64,000 nt of DNA from Viridibacillus soli. GTDB taxonomy: Bacteria > Bacillota > Bacilli > Bacillales_A > Planococcaceae. The notes beneath the pieces were generated by a model that saw only the letters and a program-made list of their open reading frames with translations, was not told the DNA's origin and made no database searches. The position numbers were made by a program, and so were the translations under genes. The stretch is from NCBI RefSeq assembly GCF_016612995.1, contig NZ_JAEOAH010000012.1:19430-83429 (forward strand), written 5' to 3'. The stretch's first letter is position 1; each line of letters begins with the position of its first letter. Shown here in pieces: positions 1-12,720 of this stretch.

Positions 1-91
1 CAAAATACGTACTATGATAGCAACAATTTAATAAAACGTTTGAAGTAAAATTCACAAACGTGACAATGTTATTAAGGAAAGAGTGATAAGT

Positions 92-991
92 ATGGAAGAA
101 CAGTTAATTTATCTCGATGGAGATTTTGTTAAGAAGGAAGATGCGAAAGTATCAGTTTATGACCATGGCTTTTTATATGGTGACGGAGTATTTGAAGGTA
201 TTCGAGCATATAACGGAAATGTTTTTCGTTTAGAAGAGCATTTGGTGCGACTCTACGAATCAGCAAAATCCATTTTACTTGAAATTCCATACACTATCGA
301 AGAAATGACCGATGTAGTGAAACAAACTTTACGAGTAAACTCACTACAGAGTGCTTATATCCGCTTAATCGTTTCACGCGGTGTTGGGAACTTAGGGATT
401 GATCCTAGAAGTTGTAAAGGCGCAAGCGTAATTGCCATAGCTGAACCTTTATCTTTATTCCCAGCAGAACTTTACGAAACAGGTATTGAAATTGTATCAG
501 CTTCAAGCCGTCGTAACCGTTCAGATGTTTTAAGCCCAAAAACAAAATCATTGAACTATTTAAATAATATTTTAGTTAAAATCGAAGCAAACCTTGCAGG
601 TGTTCCTGAAGCGTTAATGATGAATGCAGACGGTTATGTTGCAGAAGGCTCAAGCGATAATATCTTTATCGTAAAAGATAATAAGTTAATCACACCACCA
701 GGTTATATCGGTGCTCTAGAAGGTATTACACGTAATGCTATCCTAGAAGTAGCGAAAGAAAGAGGTTATGAAGCGGTTGAAGGAGTTTTCACTCGACATG
801 ATGTCTATGTAGCTGACGAAGTATTTTTAACTGGTACGGCTGCTGAAGTAATCGGCGTAGTGAAAGTAGACGGTCGTGTTATTGGAGAGGGCATCCCAGG
901 TAAAGTGACAAACGACATTTTAGAAGGTTTCCGTTCAATTGTTAATAATGATGGTGTTAAAGTTTACGAAGAAAATACGACAACAGCTTGA
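92..991 (+). CDS. ilvE: Branched-chain amino acid aminotransferase
   Basis: PLP-dependent class IV aminotransferase that performs the last step of valine, isoleucine and leucine synthesis, or the reverse. It has the class IV pattern: YDHGFLYGDGVFEGIRAY near the N-terminus, the catalytic lysine in SPKTKSLNYLNNIL, and EGSSDNIFIV with GITRNAILE further on. The length of 299 aa is normal. The frame is open from a GTG at 83, but the purine-rich RBS around 74-82 is spaced for the ATG at 92, so I use that. It is the first gene of the ilv-leu operon, 15 nt before ilvD. Only 91 nt of upstream sequence are visible, so its promoter is uncertain. Confidence 0.95.
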   Translation: MEEQLIYLDGDFVKKEDAKVSVYDHGFLYGDGVFEGIRAYNGNVFRLEEHLVRLYESAKSILLEIPYTIEEMTDVVKQTLRVNSLQSAYIRLIVSRGVGNLGIDPRSCKGASVIAIAEPLSLFPAELYETGIEIVSASSRRNRSDVLSPKTKSLNYLNNILVKIEANLAGVPEALMMNADGYVAEGSSDNIFIVKDNKLITPPGYIGALEGITRNAILEVAKERGYEAVEGVFTRHDVYVADEVFLTGTAAEVIGVVKVDGRVIGEGIPGKVTNDILEGFRSIVNNDGVKVYEENTTTA

Positions 992-1006
992 TTAGGGGCG
1001 TTTTAA

Positions 1007-2674
1007 ATGAGAAGTGACATGATAAAAAAGGGAGTCGATCGTGCTCCGCATAGAAGTTTGTTATATGCAACAGGCGTTAAAACAAAAGATTTAGATAAAC
1101 CGTTTATCGGTGTTTGTAACTCATATATTGATATTATTCCAGGTCATGTTCATCTTCAACAATTTGCACAAGTCGTAAAGGAAGCGATTCGAGAAGCAGG
1201 CGGTATTCCATTCGAATTCAATACAATCGGTGTGGATGATGGCATTGCTATGGGGCATATCGGGATGCGTTATTCATTACCAAGCCGTGAACTGATTGCA
1301 GATTCTGCGGAAACTGTTATAAATGCTCACTGGTTTGACGGCGTATTCTACATTCCAAACTGCGACAAAATCACACCAGGTATGCTGATGGCAGCTGTTC
1401 GTACGAATGTTCCTTCCGTTTTCGTCTCAGGAGGACCAATGGAAGCGGGTGTTTCATCAACTGGTGAACAGCTCTCATTAACATCAGTATTTGAAGGCGT
1501 TGGCGCATATAAAAGCGGTCAAATGACAGCTGAACAATTGAAAGACATTGAAGATAATGCTTGCCCGACTTGTGGCTCATGTTCAGGAATGTTCACAGCT
1601 AACTCTATGAACTCTCTTATGGAAATGCTAGGCATGGCTCTACCAGGGAACGGCACAATCTTAGCAACATCGGATGCACGTCATCAATTAATTAAAGACG
1701 CAGCAAAACATTTAGTCCAAATGATAAAAGATGATGTGAAACCACGCGATATTATTACAAAAGAAACAATCGATGATGCCTTTGCATTAGATATGGCAAT
1801 GGGTGGATCGACAAACACAGTTCTACATACATTGGCAATCGCTCATGAAGCAGAGATTGACTACAATATTGAAGATATTAATAAGGTAGCAGAACGTGTT
1901 CCTTATTTATCGAAAATTATGCCAGCATCTAATTATTCAATGCACGATGTTCATCTTGCAGGTGGCGTTAGTGCTATCGTCAATGAACTTTGTAAAATTG
2001 ATGGTGCGATTCATAAAGACCGTATTACCATTAGCGGTAAAACAATTGCTGAAGATGTAGCAGGATATGAAATTACAAATACTGAAGTCATACGTACAAA
2101 AGATAATCCATACAGTCCAGTAGGCGGTTTATCCGTACTATTCGGTAATATTGCTCCAGAAGGCGCTGTTATTAAAGTAGGTGCTGTTGATCCTTCAATT
2201 AAAGACTTCACAGGCGAAGCAATCGTCTTTGATTCTCAAGAGGAAGCACAAGAAAACATTGATAATGGGACGGTTGGAGCAGGTCACGTCGTTGTCATTC
2301 GTTATGAAGGACCAAAAGGCGGACCAGGAATGCCTGAAATGCTCGCACCAACATCTGCTATTATGGGACGCGGTTTAGGCAAAGAAGTAGCGCTCATTAC
2401 AGATGGGCGATTCTCAGGTGCCTCAAGAGGTATCTCAATAGGACATATTTCTCCTGAAGCTGCTGATGGTGGTCCAATTGCGTTAGTTGAAAACGGAGAT
2501 ATAATTTCTATTAATCTAAAAAATCGTACGATTGAATTACAAGTTTCTACTGAAATTCTAGCTGAAAGAAAGCAAAACTTAAAACCATTCGAACCGAAGA
2601 TTAAAAAAGGTTATTTAGCAAGATATTCTAAACTCGTTACATCCGCTTCGACTGGTGGCGTGTTGAAAATTTAG
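1007..2674 (+). CDS. ilvD: Dihydroxy-acid dehydratase
   Basis: Iron-sulfur dehydratase of the IlvD/Edd family that converts dihydroxy acids to the 2-keto acids of valine and isoleucine. The three cluster-type cysteine motifs are visible: [27 protein letters not shown] and [17 protein letters not shown]. The C-terminal half holds [22 protein letters not shown] and the [10 protein letters not shown] motif. At 555 aa it is full length. It starts at the ATG after an AGGGG-type RBS and follows ilvE closely. The T-box leader begins just after its stop, so ilvED can be read separately from ilvBNC-leuABCD. Confidence 0.95.
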   Translation: MRSDMIKKGVDRAPHRSLLYATGVKTKDLDKPFIGVCNSYIDIIPGHVHLQQFAQVVKEAIREAGGIPFEFNTIGVDDGIAMGHIGMRYSLPSRELIADSAETVINAHWFDGVFYIPNCDKITPGMLMAAVRTNVPSVFVSGGPMEAGVSSTGEQLSLTSVFEGVGAYKSGQMTAEQLKDIEDNACPTCGSCSGMFTANSMNSLMEMLGMALPGNGTILATSDARHQLIKDAAKHLVQMIKDDVKPRDIITKETIDDAFALDMAMGGSTNTVLHTLAIAHEAEIDYNIEDINKVAERVPYLSKIMPASNYSMHDVHLAGGVSAIVNELCKIDGAIHKDRITISGKTIAEDVAGYEITNTEVIRTKDNPYSPVGGLSVLFGNIAPEGAVIKVGAVDPSIKDFTGEAIVFDSQEEAQENIDNGTVGAGHVVVIRYEGPKGGPGMPEMLAPTSAIMGRGLGKEVALITDGRFSGASRGISIGHISPEAADGGPIALVENGDIISINLKNRTIELQVSTEILAERKQNLKPFEPKIKKGYLARYSKLVTSASTGGVLKI

Positions 2675-2689
2675 TTTCACAATCAAATA

Positions 2690-2985
2690 ATTAAATCGTT
2701 GATGAGGTTAAAGGTTATAGATTTTTGTATTCACAGAGAGCCGGTAGTGCTGGGAGCCGGCAATACAACTATATCCGACATCCCCTCGGAGTGGGTTGCT
2801 AAACACGCAAGTAATTAGGTAACCTCGGGTACAACCAATTGTGCTCGTTAGATAAAGAATAGACTCGTCTATTCAAGAGGTAGTCTTTTGACTATGAACA
2901 AGGGTGGTACCATGAAAAGCTTATTTTCATCCCTACGTAAAGGTTTTCTTTGCGTGCGGAGAAATGAGCTTTTTTTATATAAATT
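2690..2985 (+). promoter_or_regulatory. T-box riboswitch leader of ilvB (isoleucine specifier)
   Basis: A tRNA-sensing transcription-attenuation leader between ilvD and ilvB. The T-box core AAGGGTGGTACC is at 2900-2911. Stem I can be drawn: GAGG (2704-2707) pairs with CCTC (2784-2787), and GGTTATAG (2713-2720) pairs almost fully with CTATATCC (2769-2776). The specifier-loop strand between them reads GACATCC, giving ATC (Ile) at 2780-2782 as the specifier codon. AGAGAG occurs in the 5' arm at 2735-2740, as is usual. The terminator hairpin spans about 2914-2980 and ends in a T7 run. Uncharged isoleucine tRNA should favour the antiterminator. A CTC (Leu) at 2785-2787 is a less likely specifier because it lies in the stem. 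Confidence 0.9.
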
Positions 2986-3001
2986 TTCAGGGGGGAGTTA
3001 T

Positions 3002-4759
3002 ATGATGAATGCACAAGTTCAACTAAAGAACAGAGCGTTAGCACCAAAAGGGTCTGAAGAAGGTACTAAACCTAAACAGAATGGTGCGGCATTATTTATT
3101 GAATCATTGAAGAAACAAAATGTTGAAATTATTTTCGGATATCCAGGTGGTGCTGTCTTACCTATATATGACGCACTTTACCAAAATCCAGTGAAACATA
3201 TTCTCGCTAGACATGAACAAGGCGCTATTCACGCAGCTGAAGGATATGCTCGTGTATCAGGTAAACCAGGTGTAGTAATTGCGACTTCAGGACCGGGGGC
3301 TACAAACCTTGTCACGGGTATTACAGATGCTATGATGGATTCTTTACCACTTGTTGTCTTTACAGGACAGGTTGCAACGACTGTAGTTGGAACGGACGCT
3401 TTCCAAGAAGCTGATATCGTTGGAATTACACAACCAATTACTAAGCACAACTATCAAGTGAAGAACATCAATGATATCCCAAGAATCGTTAAGGAAGCAT
3501 TTCATATTGCTTCAACTGGCCGTAAAGGACCGGTACTAGTAGATATTCCAAAAGATATCGCAAATACCATCTTTGAATCAGAAGTGGATGATGATGCACC
3601 CATCAATTTACCGGGTTATCAGCCAACATTACATCCGAACTTTTTACAAATTCAAAAAGCTATAAAGGCAATTGCTGAATCAAAACAACCTTTAATTTTA
3701 GCTGGTGCAGGTATTCTTGCAGCTGATGCATCCGCTGAATTAACTGAATTTGCTGAAAAGCAAAATATTCCGGTAACGAATACTCTGCTTGGACTTGGCA
3801 GTATTAATGGTGAACACGAGCTCTTCCTAGGAATGGCAGGTATGCACGGTACGTTTACGTCGAATATGGCGATTAGCAACTGTGATTTACTTATCAATAT
3901 AGGAGCTCGCTTCGATGATCGTCTAACTGGCAATCTAAGCAAATTCGCTCAAAAAGCGAAAATTATTCATATCGATATCGATCCAGCTGAAATTGGCAAA
4001 AACGTACCGACGGATATCCCGATCGTTGCGGATGCGAAAGAAGCATTAAAAGCACTATTAAAACATTCAATTGAGGCACCTGATACGAAGCTTTGGCATG
4101 AGTATTTGTCTGAATGTCTTGCAGAATATCCTTTATGGTACGACGCAAAAGAGCCAGATACAGTTTATCCACAACAAGCTGTTGAGCTAATCCACCGTAT
4201 TACAAATGGTGAAGCAATCATTACAACAGATGTAGGGCAACATCAAATGTGGACAGCGCAATACTATAAGTTCAAAAATGAACACAATTGGGTAACATCT
4301 GGCGGGCTTGGTACGATGGGCTTTGGTTTCCCAGCAGCAATTGGAGCTCAATTTGCAAAACCTGAACAAAGAGTTATTTCTATTGTAGGGGATGCAGGCT
4401 TCCAAATGACTTCTCAAGAACTTGCTTTATTAAAGGAATTCAACCTACCAGTGAAAATTGTTATTTTAAATAACAGCTGTCTAGGAATGGTTCGCCAATG
4501 GCAAGAGACGTTCTATGAAGAGCGCTATTCATCTTCTTTAATGCCAGTACAGCCAGATTTCGTGAAGCTAGCTGAAGCATACGGTGTTAAAGGCTACCGC
4601 ATTAATACAATCCATGAAGCTGAAGAAATACTGACAGAAGCATTATTATCAGATGAACCAGTACTAATCGATTGTCGTGTGAAGCAACTTGAAGTAGTAA
4701 ACCCAATGGTAGCACCAGGTAAAGGGTTGGATGAAATGATTGGGGTGAAAAAAGGATGA
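3002..4759 (+). CDS. ilvB: Acetolactate synthase, large (catalytic) subunit
   Basis: ThDP-dependent enzyme that condenses pyruvate with pyruvate or 2-ketobutyrate. Residues show the cofactor glutamate region ([19 protein letters not shown]), the FAD/central domain ([12 protein letters not shown]), and the ThDP motif GDAGFQMT followed by [13 protein letters not shown]. The frame is open upstream to 2888, but that stretch is the T-box terminator. The true start is the ATG at 3002 after AGGGGGGAG; a second ATG at 3005 is possible. At 585 aa, with a short extra N-terminal tail (about 25 residues before the conserved domain), it is normal. It overlaps ilvN by four bases (ATGA), which implies translational coupling with its regulatory subunit. 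Confidence 0.96.
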   Translation: MMNAQVQLKNRALAPKGSEEGTKPKQNGAALFIESLKKQNVEIIFGYPGGAVLPIYDALYQNPVKHILARHEQGAIHAAEGYARVSGKPGVVIATSGPGATNLVTGITDAMMDSLPLVVFTGQVATTVVGTDAFQEADIVGITQPITKHNYQVKNINDIPRIVKEAFHIASTGRKGPVLVDIPKDIANTIFESEVDDDAPINLPGYQPTLHPNFLQIQKAIKAIAESKQPLILAGAGILAADASAELTEFAEKQNIPVTNTLLGLGSINGEHELFLGMAGMHGTFTSNMAISNCDLLINIGARFDDRLTGNLSKFAQKAKIIHIDIDPAEIGKNVPTDIPIVADAKEALKALLKHSIEAPDTKLWHEYLSECLAEYPLWYDAKEPDTVYPQQAVELIHRITNGEAIITTDVGQHQMWTAQYYKFKNEHNWVTSGGLGTMGFGFPAAIGAQFAKPEQRVISIVGDAGFQMTSQELALLKEFNLPVKIVILNNSCLGMVRQWQETFYEERYSSSLMPVQPDFVKLAEAYGVKGYRINTIHEAEEILTEALLSDEPVLIDCRVKQLEVVNPMVAPGKGLDEMIGVKKG

Positions 4760-5271
4760 AAAGAGTTATAACTGTAACTGTGATCAACCAAAGTGGCGTA
4801 TTAAATCGCGTCACAGGGTTACTTATGAAAAGGCAATTTAACATCGAAAGTATCACGGTTGGTCATACAGAACAACCGGATATATCTAAAATGACTTTCA
4901 TCGTACATGTTGAAGATGAAAACAAAATTGAACAATTGGTCAAACAGCTCTCAAAACAAATTGATGTGATTAAAGTAAATGACATCACAGATAAATCAAT
5001 TGTTATACGTGAGCTAGCACTAATTAAAATTGTTGCTCCACCGAATTTGCGCATGGAGATTAATTCAATCGTCGAACCGTTCCGGGGCTCTATTATTGAT
5101 ATGGGTAAAAATGTTGTAACTTATCAAATCGTAGGGAACCCAGAAAAGATTGACGCGTTTATTGAACTTATTCAACCATATGGTATTAAAGAGCTAACAC
5201 GTACAGGCGTAACAGCATTCGTACGTGATGCACAAGTAAAGCCAACAGCGCAACTTTCGATTTTACAATAG
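4756..5271 (+). CDS. ilvN: Acetolactate synthase, small (regulatory) subunit
   Basis: Regulatory partner of IlvB that gives valine feedback inhibition. The N-terminal ACT domain starts right away ([32 protein letters not shown]), followed by the C-terminal ALS_ss domain ([21 protein letters not shown]). At 171 aa it is of the usual size for the long bacterial form. The start codon overlaps the ilvB stop. Confidence 0.95.
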   Translation: MKRVITVTVINQSGVLNRVTGLLMKRQFNIESITVGHTEQPDISKMTFIVHVEDENKIEQLVKQLSKQIDVIKVNDITDKSIVIRELALIKIVAPPNLRMEINSIVEPFRGSIIDMGKNVVTYQIVGNPEKIDAFIELIQPYGIKELTRTGVTAFVRDAQVKPTAQLSILQ

Positions 5272-5290
5272 AAATTAAAAAAACTACTAA

Positions 5291-7871
<2,581 letters not shown>

Positions 7872-7892
7872 TTATATAGAGGAGGAGTTTAA

Positions 7893-8993
7893 ATGGATAA
7901 GAAAATTACAGTACTACCGGGTGATGGAATTGGCCCAGAAGTTGTTGCTTCCGCCGTTTCCGTTTTACAAGCAGTCGGTAAAAGATATCATCATACATTC
8001 CACATCGCTTATGGTGCAATAGGTGGCACAGCAATCGATCAGCATAACGATCCGCTACCACAGGAAACGATTGCCCTTTGCGAACAAAGTGACGCGATCC
8101 TACTTGGAGCAGTTGGGGGTCCTAAATGGGATCAAAACCCTGCGGAATTGCGCCCGGAAAAAGGATTACTACGCATTCGTAAGCATTTTGATTTATTTTC
8201 AAACTTACGCCCAGTGCAAGCAATCCCTTCACTTTTAAAAGCTTCTCCTCTAAAAGAAGATATTGTGAAAGATGTTGATTTACTAATCGTTCGTGAATTG
8301 ACTGGTGGTTTATATTTTGGAGAACCGCGTCAACGTACAGATGAAGCTGCTTTAGATACATTAGTTTATACACGCGCTGAAATTGAACGTATCGTGGATA
8401 GTGCATTCCAACTAGCTCGTGTACGTAGAGGGAAATTAACATCTGTAGATAAAGCGAATGTCCTTGAATCTTCAAGACTGTGGCGCCAAATTGTAGATGA
8501 AAAGAAAGCTGGCTATCCAGATGTTGAAGTAGAGCACAGCTTAGTTGATTCTACTGCTATGAAATTAATTACGAATCCAGCAGCATATGACGTTGTTGTA
8601 ACGGAAAATATGTTCGGCGATATTTTAAGTGATGAAGCTTCAGTTATTACAGGCTCACTTGGCGTATTACCTTCTGCAAGTATTCGTTCTGATAACTTCG
8701 GTCTATATGAGCCGGTCCACGGTTCAGCTCCTGAAATTGCAGGAAAAGGCATTGCGAACCCAGCAGCGACGATTTTATCTGTTGCCATGATGTTGAAATA
8801 TTCATTTGGCTTAATTGAAGAGGCTGCTGAAATCGAACGTGCTGTAACAGCAGTATTCGAAGATGGTTATTACACTGCGGATCTTGCAACACCAGGAAGT
8901 CGCGTATTAACAACATTTGAATGGGCTGAAAAAGTCATCAATGAGCTAGACACTAGCTTCGTTTCAGATAGCATTATGACATCATATATTTAA
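7893..8993 (+). CDS. leuB: 3-isopropylmalate dehydrogenase
   Basis: Mg2+/NAD+-dependent oxidative decarboxylase of isopropylmalate. It shows the family start ITVLPGDGIGPEV, the substrate loop RELTGGLYFGEPR, the metal-binding region VTENMFGDILSDEAS, and the NAD motif GLYEPVHGSAPEIAGKGIANP. At 366 aa it is normal. AGGAGGAG at 7880-7887 is a very strong RBS. It lies between leuA and leuC, in the standard leuABCD order. Confidence 0.95.
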   Translation: MDKKITVLPGDGIGPEVVASAVSVLQAVGKRYHHTFHIAYGAIGGTAIDQHNDPLPQETIALCEQSDAILLGAVGGPKWDQNPAELRPEKGLLRIRKHFDLFSNLRPVQAIPSLLKASPLKEDIVKDVDLLIVRELTGGLYFGEPRQRTDEAALDTLVYTRAEIERIVDSAFQLARVRRGKLTSVDKANVLESSRLWRQIVDEKKAGYPDVEVEHSLVDSTAMKLITNPAAYDVVVTENMFGDILSDEASVITGSLGVLPSASIRSDNFGLYEPVHGSAPEIAGKGIANPAATILSVAMMLKYSFGLIEEAAEIERAVTAVFEDGYYTADLATPGSRVLTTFEWAEKVINELDTSFVSDSIMTSYI

Positions 8994-9010
8994 GGAATAG
9001 GTGATTGTTT

Positions 9011-10420
9011 ATGGCAAAGAATATTATCGAAAAAGTTTGGGATCAACATGTCGTTTATCAAGAGGACGGGAAACCAGATTTGCTTTATATCGACCTACAT
9101 TTAATTCACGAAGTAACGTCTCCACAAGCGTTTGAAGGACTTCGTTTAAACAATCGTAAAGTACGTCGTCCAGATCTTTGCTTTGCAACGATGGATCACA
9201 ATGTACCGACGAAGAATCTACCGATCATCAATGATCCAATCGCTAAAAAACAAATTACTACATTAGCTGAAAACTGTGCAGAATTTGGCGTTCAATTAGC
9301 CGATATGGGACACCCTGATCAAGGGATTGTACATGTCATTGGACCACAGCTTGGTTTAACACAACCAGGTAAAACAATCGTTTGTGGTGACTCACATACA
9401 TCAACCCACGGTGCATTTGGTGCCATTGCTTTTGGTATCGGTACGAGTGAAGTAGAGCATGTATTGTCAACACAAACACTATGGCAAAACAAACCAAAAA
9501 CAATGGAGATCCGTGTAAACGGTGAACTTGGCTTTGGTGTAACGGCAAAAGATATCATTTTAGCAATTATTGCGAAGTTTGGTATTGATGTAGGTACTGG
9601 TCATATTGTTGAATTCACAGGTAAAGCGATTCATAAATTATCAATGGAAGAACGTATGACAATTTGTAATATGTCGATTGAAGCTGGTGCAAAAGCAGGA
9701 TTGATTAGTCCAGATCAGATCACTGTTGATTACATTCAAGGTCGTCGTTACGCACCACAAGACGAAGAGTTTAAAGAAGCCACTGCGTATTGGTTATCTT
9801 TAGCGTCGGATGAAGGTGCTACATATGATCGCATACTTGAAATTGATTCGACAGAAATCGAGCCATTTGTAACTTGGGGTACTAATCCTTCGATGGGTTC
9901 GGGGATTTCAAAACACGTTCCATCAGCAGCTGATTTTGAAAAAGAATCAGATAAACAGGCATTGCAAAAAGCATTGCAATATATGGATTTACAAGAAGGT
10001 ACACCATTAACTGATATTGCGATTCAGCACGTTTTCATCGGTTCATGTACGAATTCTCGGCTACATGACTTGCGCTCTGCAGCGTCAGTTATTGAAGGTA
10101 AAAAAGTAAATGAAAATGTGCGAGCAATCGTCGTACCTGGATCCTTCACAGTTAAGCAGCAAGCGGAAGAAGAGGGTCTAGATAAAATCTTCCTAGAAGC
10201 GGGCTTTGAATGGCGCGAATCAGGTTGTAGTATGTGTCTTGCGATGAATGAAGACGTTGTACCAGCGGGCGAAAGATGTGCTTCTACATCTAACCGTAAT
10301 TTTGAAGGTCGTCAAGGCGCTGGCTCCCGCACGCATCTTGTGAGCCCACAAATGGCTGCAGCTGCTGCAATTGCTGGACATTTCGTCGATGTTCGTGAAA
10401 TTTTAAATGTACCTGTATGA
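9011..10420 (+). CDS. leuC: 3-isopropylmalate dehydratase, large subunit
   Basis: Aconitase-family [4Fe-4S] subunit that isomerises 2- to 3-isopropylmalate together with LeuD. Cluster cysteines are visible in [14 protein letters not shown] and [24 protein letters not shown] is also intact. The frame can be read from a TTG at 9005, but the ATG at 9011 fits the AAGGAATAGGTG RBS. At 469 aa it is full length. It sits 11 nt after leuB coding and 14 nt before leuD. Confidence 0.95.
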   Translation: MAKNIIEKVWDQHVVYQEDGKPDLLYIDLHLIHEVTSPQAFEGLRLNNRKVRRPDLCFATMDHNVPTKNLPIINDPIAKKQITTLAENCAEFGVQLADMGHPDQGIVHVIGPQLGLTQPGKTIVCGDSHTSTHGAFGAIAFGIGTSEVEHVLSTQTLWQNKPKTMEIRVNGELGFGVTAKDIILAIIAKFGIDVGTGHIVEFTGKAIHKLSMEERMTICNMSIEAGAKAGLISPDQITVDYIQGRRYAPQDEEFKEATAYWLSLASDEGATYDRILEIDSTEIEPFVTWGTNPSMGSGISKHVPSAADFEKESDKQALQKALQYMDLQEGTPLTDIAIQHVFIGSCTNSRLHDLRSAASVIEGKKVNENVRAIVVPGSFTVKQQAEEEGLDKIFLEAGFEWRESGCSMCLAMNEDVVPAGERCASTSNRNFEGRQGAGSRTHLVSPQMAAAAAIAGHFVDVREILNVPV

Positions 10421-10434
10421 TGGAGGCGTAGAAG

Positions 10435-11022
10435 ATGGAACCTATTAATATAGTAAATAGTGTATTAACACCGCTTAATCGAAAAAATGTCGATACCGAC
10501 CAAATTATTTCTAAGGAATTTTTAAAACGTATTGAACGCACGGGTTTTGGACAATATGTTTTTTATCATTGGCGCTTCGATCAAAATGATCAGCCAATTC
10601 AAGATTTCGTTTTAAATCAACCGCAATATGAAGGTTCTAAAATTTTAGTAGCGCATGAAAACTTTGGTTGCGGTTCTTCACGTGAGCATGCACCATGGGC
10701 GATTTTAGATTACGGTTTCAATGTCGTTATTGCACCTAGCTTCGCAGATATTTTCCATAACAATTGCTTCAAAAATGGTATTTTAACAATTGCATTATCT
10801 GTAGCGGAAGTTGAAGAATTACTTGCAGCAGGCGAAGCTTCACCACTTGAAACAGAAGTGAATTTAGAAGCACAAACTGTAACAGCAAATGGTAAAGTAT
10901 ACAATTTTGAAATTGACCCTTACTATAAACAAATGCTGTTAAACGGTTGGGATGAGATTTCATTAACTTTCCAATATGATGAGCAAATTACGAAATATGA
11001 AGCAACTCGAAAAGCGTATTAA
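10435..11022 (+). CDS. leuD: 3-isopropylmalate dehydratase, small subunit
   Basis: Swivel-domain partner of LeuC. Typical segments are NVDTDQIISKEFLKR and the FGCGSSREHAPWAI loop. At 195 aa it is the usual size for the bacterial small subunit. TGGAGGCG lies a few bases before the ATG. It is the last gene of the operon, and a strong terminator follows within 11 nt. Confidence 0.95.
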   Translation: MEPINIVNSVLTPLNRKNVDTDQIISKEFLKRIERTGFGQYVFYHWRFDQNDQPIQDFVLNQPQYEGSKILVAHENFGCGSSREHAPWAILDYGFNVVIAPSFADIFHNNCFKNGILTIALSVAEVEELLAAGEASPLETEVNLEAQTVTANGKVYNFEIDPYYKQMLLNGWDEISLTFQYDEQITKYEATRKAY

Positions 11023-11032
11023 AAGCGTTAGT

Positions 11033-11073
11033 AAAACTACCTATTGTCTATGTTGATAATAGGTAGTTTTTGT
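11033..11073 (+). terminator. Terminator of the ilv-leu operon
   Basis: Perfect inverted repeat AAAACTACCTATT ... AATAGGTAGTTTT with a 14-nt loop and a T run, 11 nt after leuD. Confidence 0.9.
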
Positions 11074-11543
11074 GATTTATGACGACTTAATACTGCTTAC
11101 TTTTAATCAAAACTATTTTTATTATAAATCGCTGGTGTTCCACATGATACTAATATTGACTCTTTACTAGATGATAAATCCATCTAGAAAACTAAATGAG
11201 ACAGGAAATAATACTCTAGATAGTAATTTGACAGCTTTTCTAATGGAATAAGTGAACTAATATAAGAGTTATCTTGACCATATTGCCTGGGAAATCAGAT
11301 ATAATGGAATTGAATTTTCAGAAAATAATTTAAGAGTACCAAGTGAATTGGTTGGGTAAGATTAATTTGCTTTTTATATACGGATGAGAAAATGTAGTTA
11401 GATTTGTAAGTATTTACTTTTGATAGTCTTTAGATCTTAACAGAATTATTGTTGAGTTATCTCAAATTCTAAACGGTTCTTTGTTAATATAACTGTAGAT
11501 AATGTACAATTAATAGTAATACATAGAGAAAGAGGAGAGTGTA
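11074..11543 (+). other. 470-nt spacer with a CodY-type box and a possible gene remnant
   Basis: No intact gene is seen. At 11313-11327 lies AATTTTCAGAAAATA, a 14/15 match to the CodY consensus AATTTTCWGAAAATT. The same stretch sits in a short open frame (11261-11359) reading YKSYLDHIAWEIRYNGIEF..., which resembles the tail of a lost gene but has no start. The box is about 220 nt upstream of the DCC-protein gene, too far for a simple operator unless the promoter is also upstream. Confidence 0.35.
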
Positions 11544-11945
11544 ATGACCAGTCATCAAAATACAATCCTGTTTTATGATGGTAGTTGCGGATTCTGTCAG
11601 TGGGCAGTGCAGTTCGTCTTAAAACATGAAAGGAATCACGAAATTCTTTTTGCTCCATTGCAAGGTGAAACTGCAAAAACCACATTGTCTCCAAATCTTA
11701 CTAAGAACCTCGATTCGGTTGTAGTGAAAGCTCCTTCTGGAATAATGACCGAATCAGAGGCTGTATTTTATCTTCTGCCATATTTAAAAGTACCTTTTTC
11801 TTTATTTGTTGTTTTTAAACTAATTCCATTGTTTGTGCGTAATCCAGTGTATCGTCTGATAGCTCGCAATCGACATAAATTAATGAAAGCACCAGCTAGT
11901 TGCCACCTACCAAGTGTAGACGAACGGAGAAGATTATTACCGTAA
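11544..11945 (+). CDS. DCC-family (DUF393) thiol-disulfide oxidoreductase-like protein
   Basis: A 133-aa protein that begins with the family signature: FYDGSCGFCQWAVQFVLKHE carries the DxxCxxC motif, here DGSCGFC. A middle ESEAVFYLLPYL and the C-terminal PVYRLIARNRHKLM (the usual YxxIARNR) complete the family pattern. Such proteins are predicted to have a thioredoxin-like fold with a redox CxxC; no substrate is firmly known. The RBS is AGAGGAG, seven nt before the ATG. It is monocistronic and convergent with the SMR genes. Confidence 0.85.
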   Translation: MTSHQNTILFYDGSCGFCQWAVQFVLKHERNHEILFAPLQGETAKTTLSPNLTKNLDSVVVKAPSGIMTESEAVFYLLPYLKVPFSLFVVFKLIPLFVRNPVYRLIARNRHKLMKAPASCHLPSVDERRRLLP

Positions 11946-11989
11946 CCCGATTTATTTTCATTTTTGGTATACCTTTTAAAAGAGTAAAG

Positions 11990-12021
11990 AAAACCCATCA
12001 AGCCTTTAACTTGATGGGTTT
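11990..12021. terminator. Bidirectional terminator
   Basis: AACCCATCAAG ... CTTGATGGGTT hairpin with A/T tracts on both sides. It serves the DCC gene on the plus strand. On the minus strand it overlaps the last codons of the SMR gene ending at 12006. Confidence 0.75.
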
Positions 12022-12353
12022 GTTACTTTTTCAGAACTATTGGAAGAATTTAATAAAATCACTCCTCCAATTATTAAAATTAAGCCAAGTAATGTCATAA
12101 TGCTAAATGGGTCTTGCCATAACAATATCCCAATTACCGCTGTTATAGCTGTACCTACTCCTGCCCAAATTGCGTAAGCTAAACTTAAAGGAATTGTCTT
12201 AAGGCATATTGATAAGCAATAAAACGCTAATCCAAATCCAATAATCACGGCAATAGAAGGGAGTACAACAGTAAACCCTTCTGATAATTTCAGCATAGTT
12301 GTGCCAAATATTTCGCTAATTACGGATATCCCTAAAGCTATATAACCTTTCAT
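12006..12353 (-). CDS. SMR-family efflux protein, second subunit
   Basis: Small multidrug resistance protein of 115 aa with four predicted membrane helices. The essential membrane glutamate is in ISEIFGTTMLKLSEGF, and LAYAIWAGVGTA matches the family's third-helix signature. The C-terminus is polar (SSNSSEKVTNPSS). It lies 25 nt downstream of a paralogue of 109 aa, so the two probably form a heterodimeric pump like EbrAB or YvdRS in B. subtilis. The substrate (quaternary cations or guanidinium) cannot be read from sequence. Confidence 0.88.
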   Translation of the reverse strand: MKGYIALGISVISEIFGTTMLKLSEGFTVVLPSIAVIIGFGLAFYCLSICLKTIPLSLAYAIWAGVGTAITAVIGILLWQDPFSIMTLLGLILIIGGVILLNSSNSSEKVTNPSS

Positions 12354-12378
12354 ACTATAACCCCCGATTATCTAAAGA

Positions 12379-12708
12379 TTAATGATCGCCACCACTTGAG
12401 AGTTTCAATACAACAACTCCCCCAATGATTAGTACTAATCCCAATGCTTTTTTTAAATTAAAATTTTCTTTATAAACGATTACACCGACTAATGCAGTCA
12501 AGGCTGTACCAACCCCAGACCAAATTGCATAAGCCGTGCCTAATGGTATTGTTTTAAGAGATAAAGATAAGCAATAAAAAGCTATACCCATTCCAATAAC
12601 TACCCCAACGGAAGGGAACAACTTTTTAAATCCGTTGGAAACTTTTAACATAGAACTACCAATTACTTCACTAATAATGGCTACTGCCAAAATTACATAT
12701 GGATTCAA
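12379..12708 (-). CDS. SMR-family efflux protein, first subunit
   Basis: A 109-aa four-helix SMR protein. It has the membrane glutamate in ISEVIGSSMLKVSNGF and GTAYAIWSGVGTALTA. It shares the layout of the downstream gene at about half identity, as in paired SMR systems. The AGGAGG-type RBS lies just upstream, between this gene and the tetR stop at 12721. The order TetR, SMR, SMR resembles the yvdT-yvdS-yvdR locus of B. subtilis. Confidence 0.88.
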   Translation of the reverse strand: MNPYVILAVAIISEVIGSSMLKVSNGFKKLFPSVGVVIGMGIAFYCLSLSLKTIPLGTAYAIWSGVGTALTALVGVIVYKENFNLKKALGLVLIIGGVVVLKLSSGGDH

Positions 12709-12720
12709 GATGAATTCCTC

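Noticed and set aside
2888..3001. N-terminal extension of IlvB
   Set aside because: It would be encoded by the T-box antiterminator/terminator, and a strong RBS precedes the ATG at 3002.
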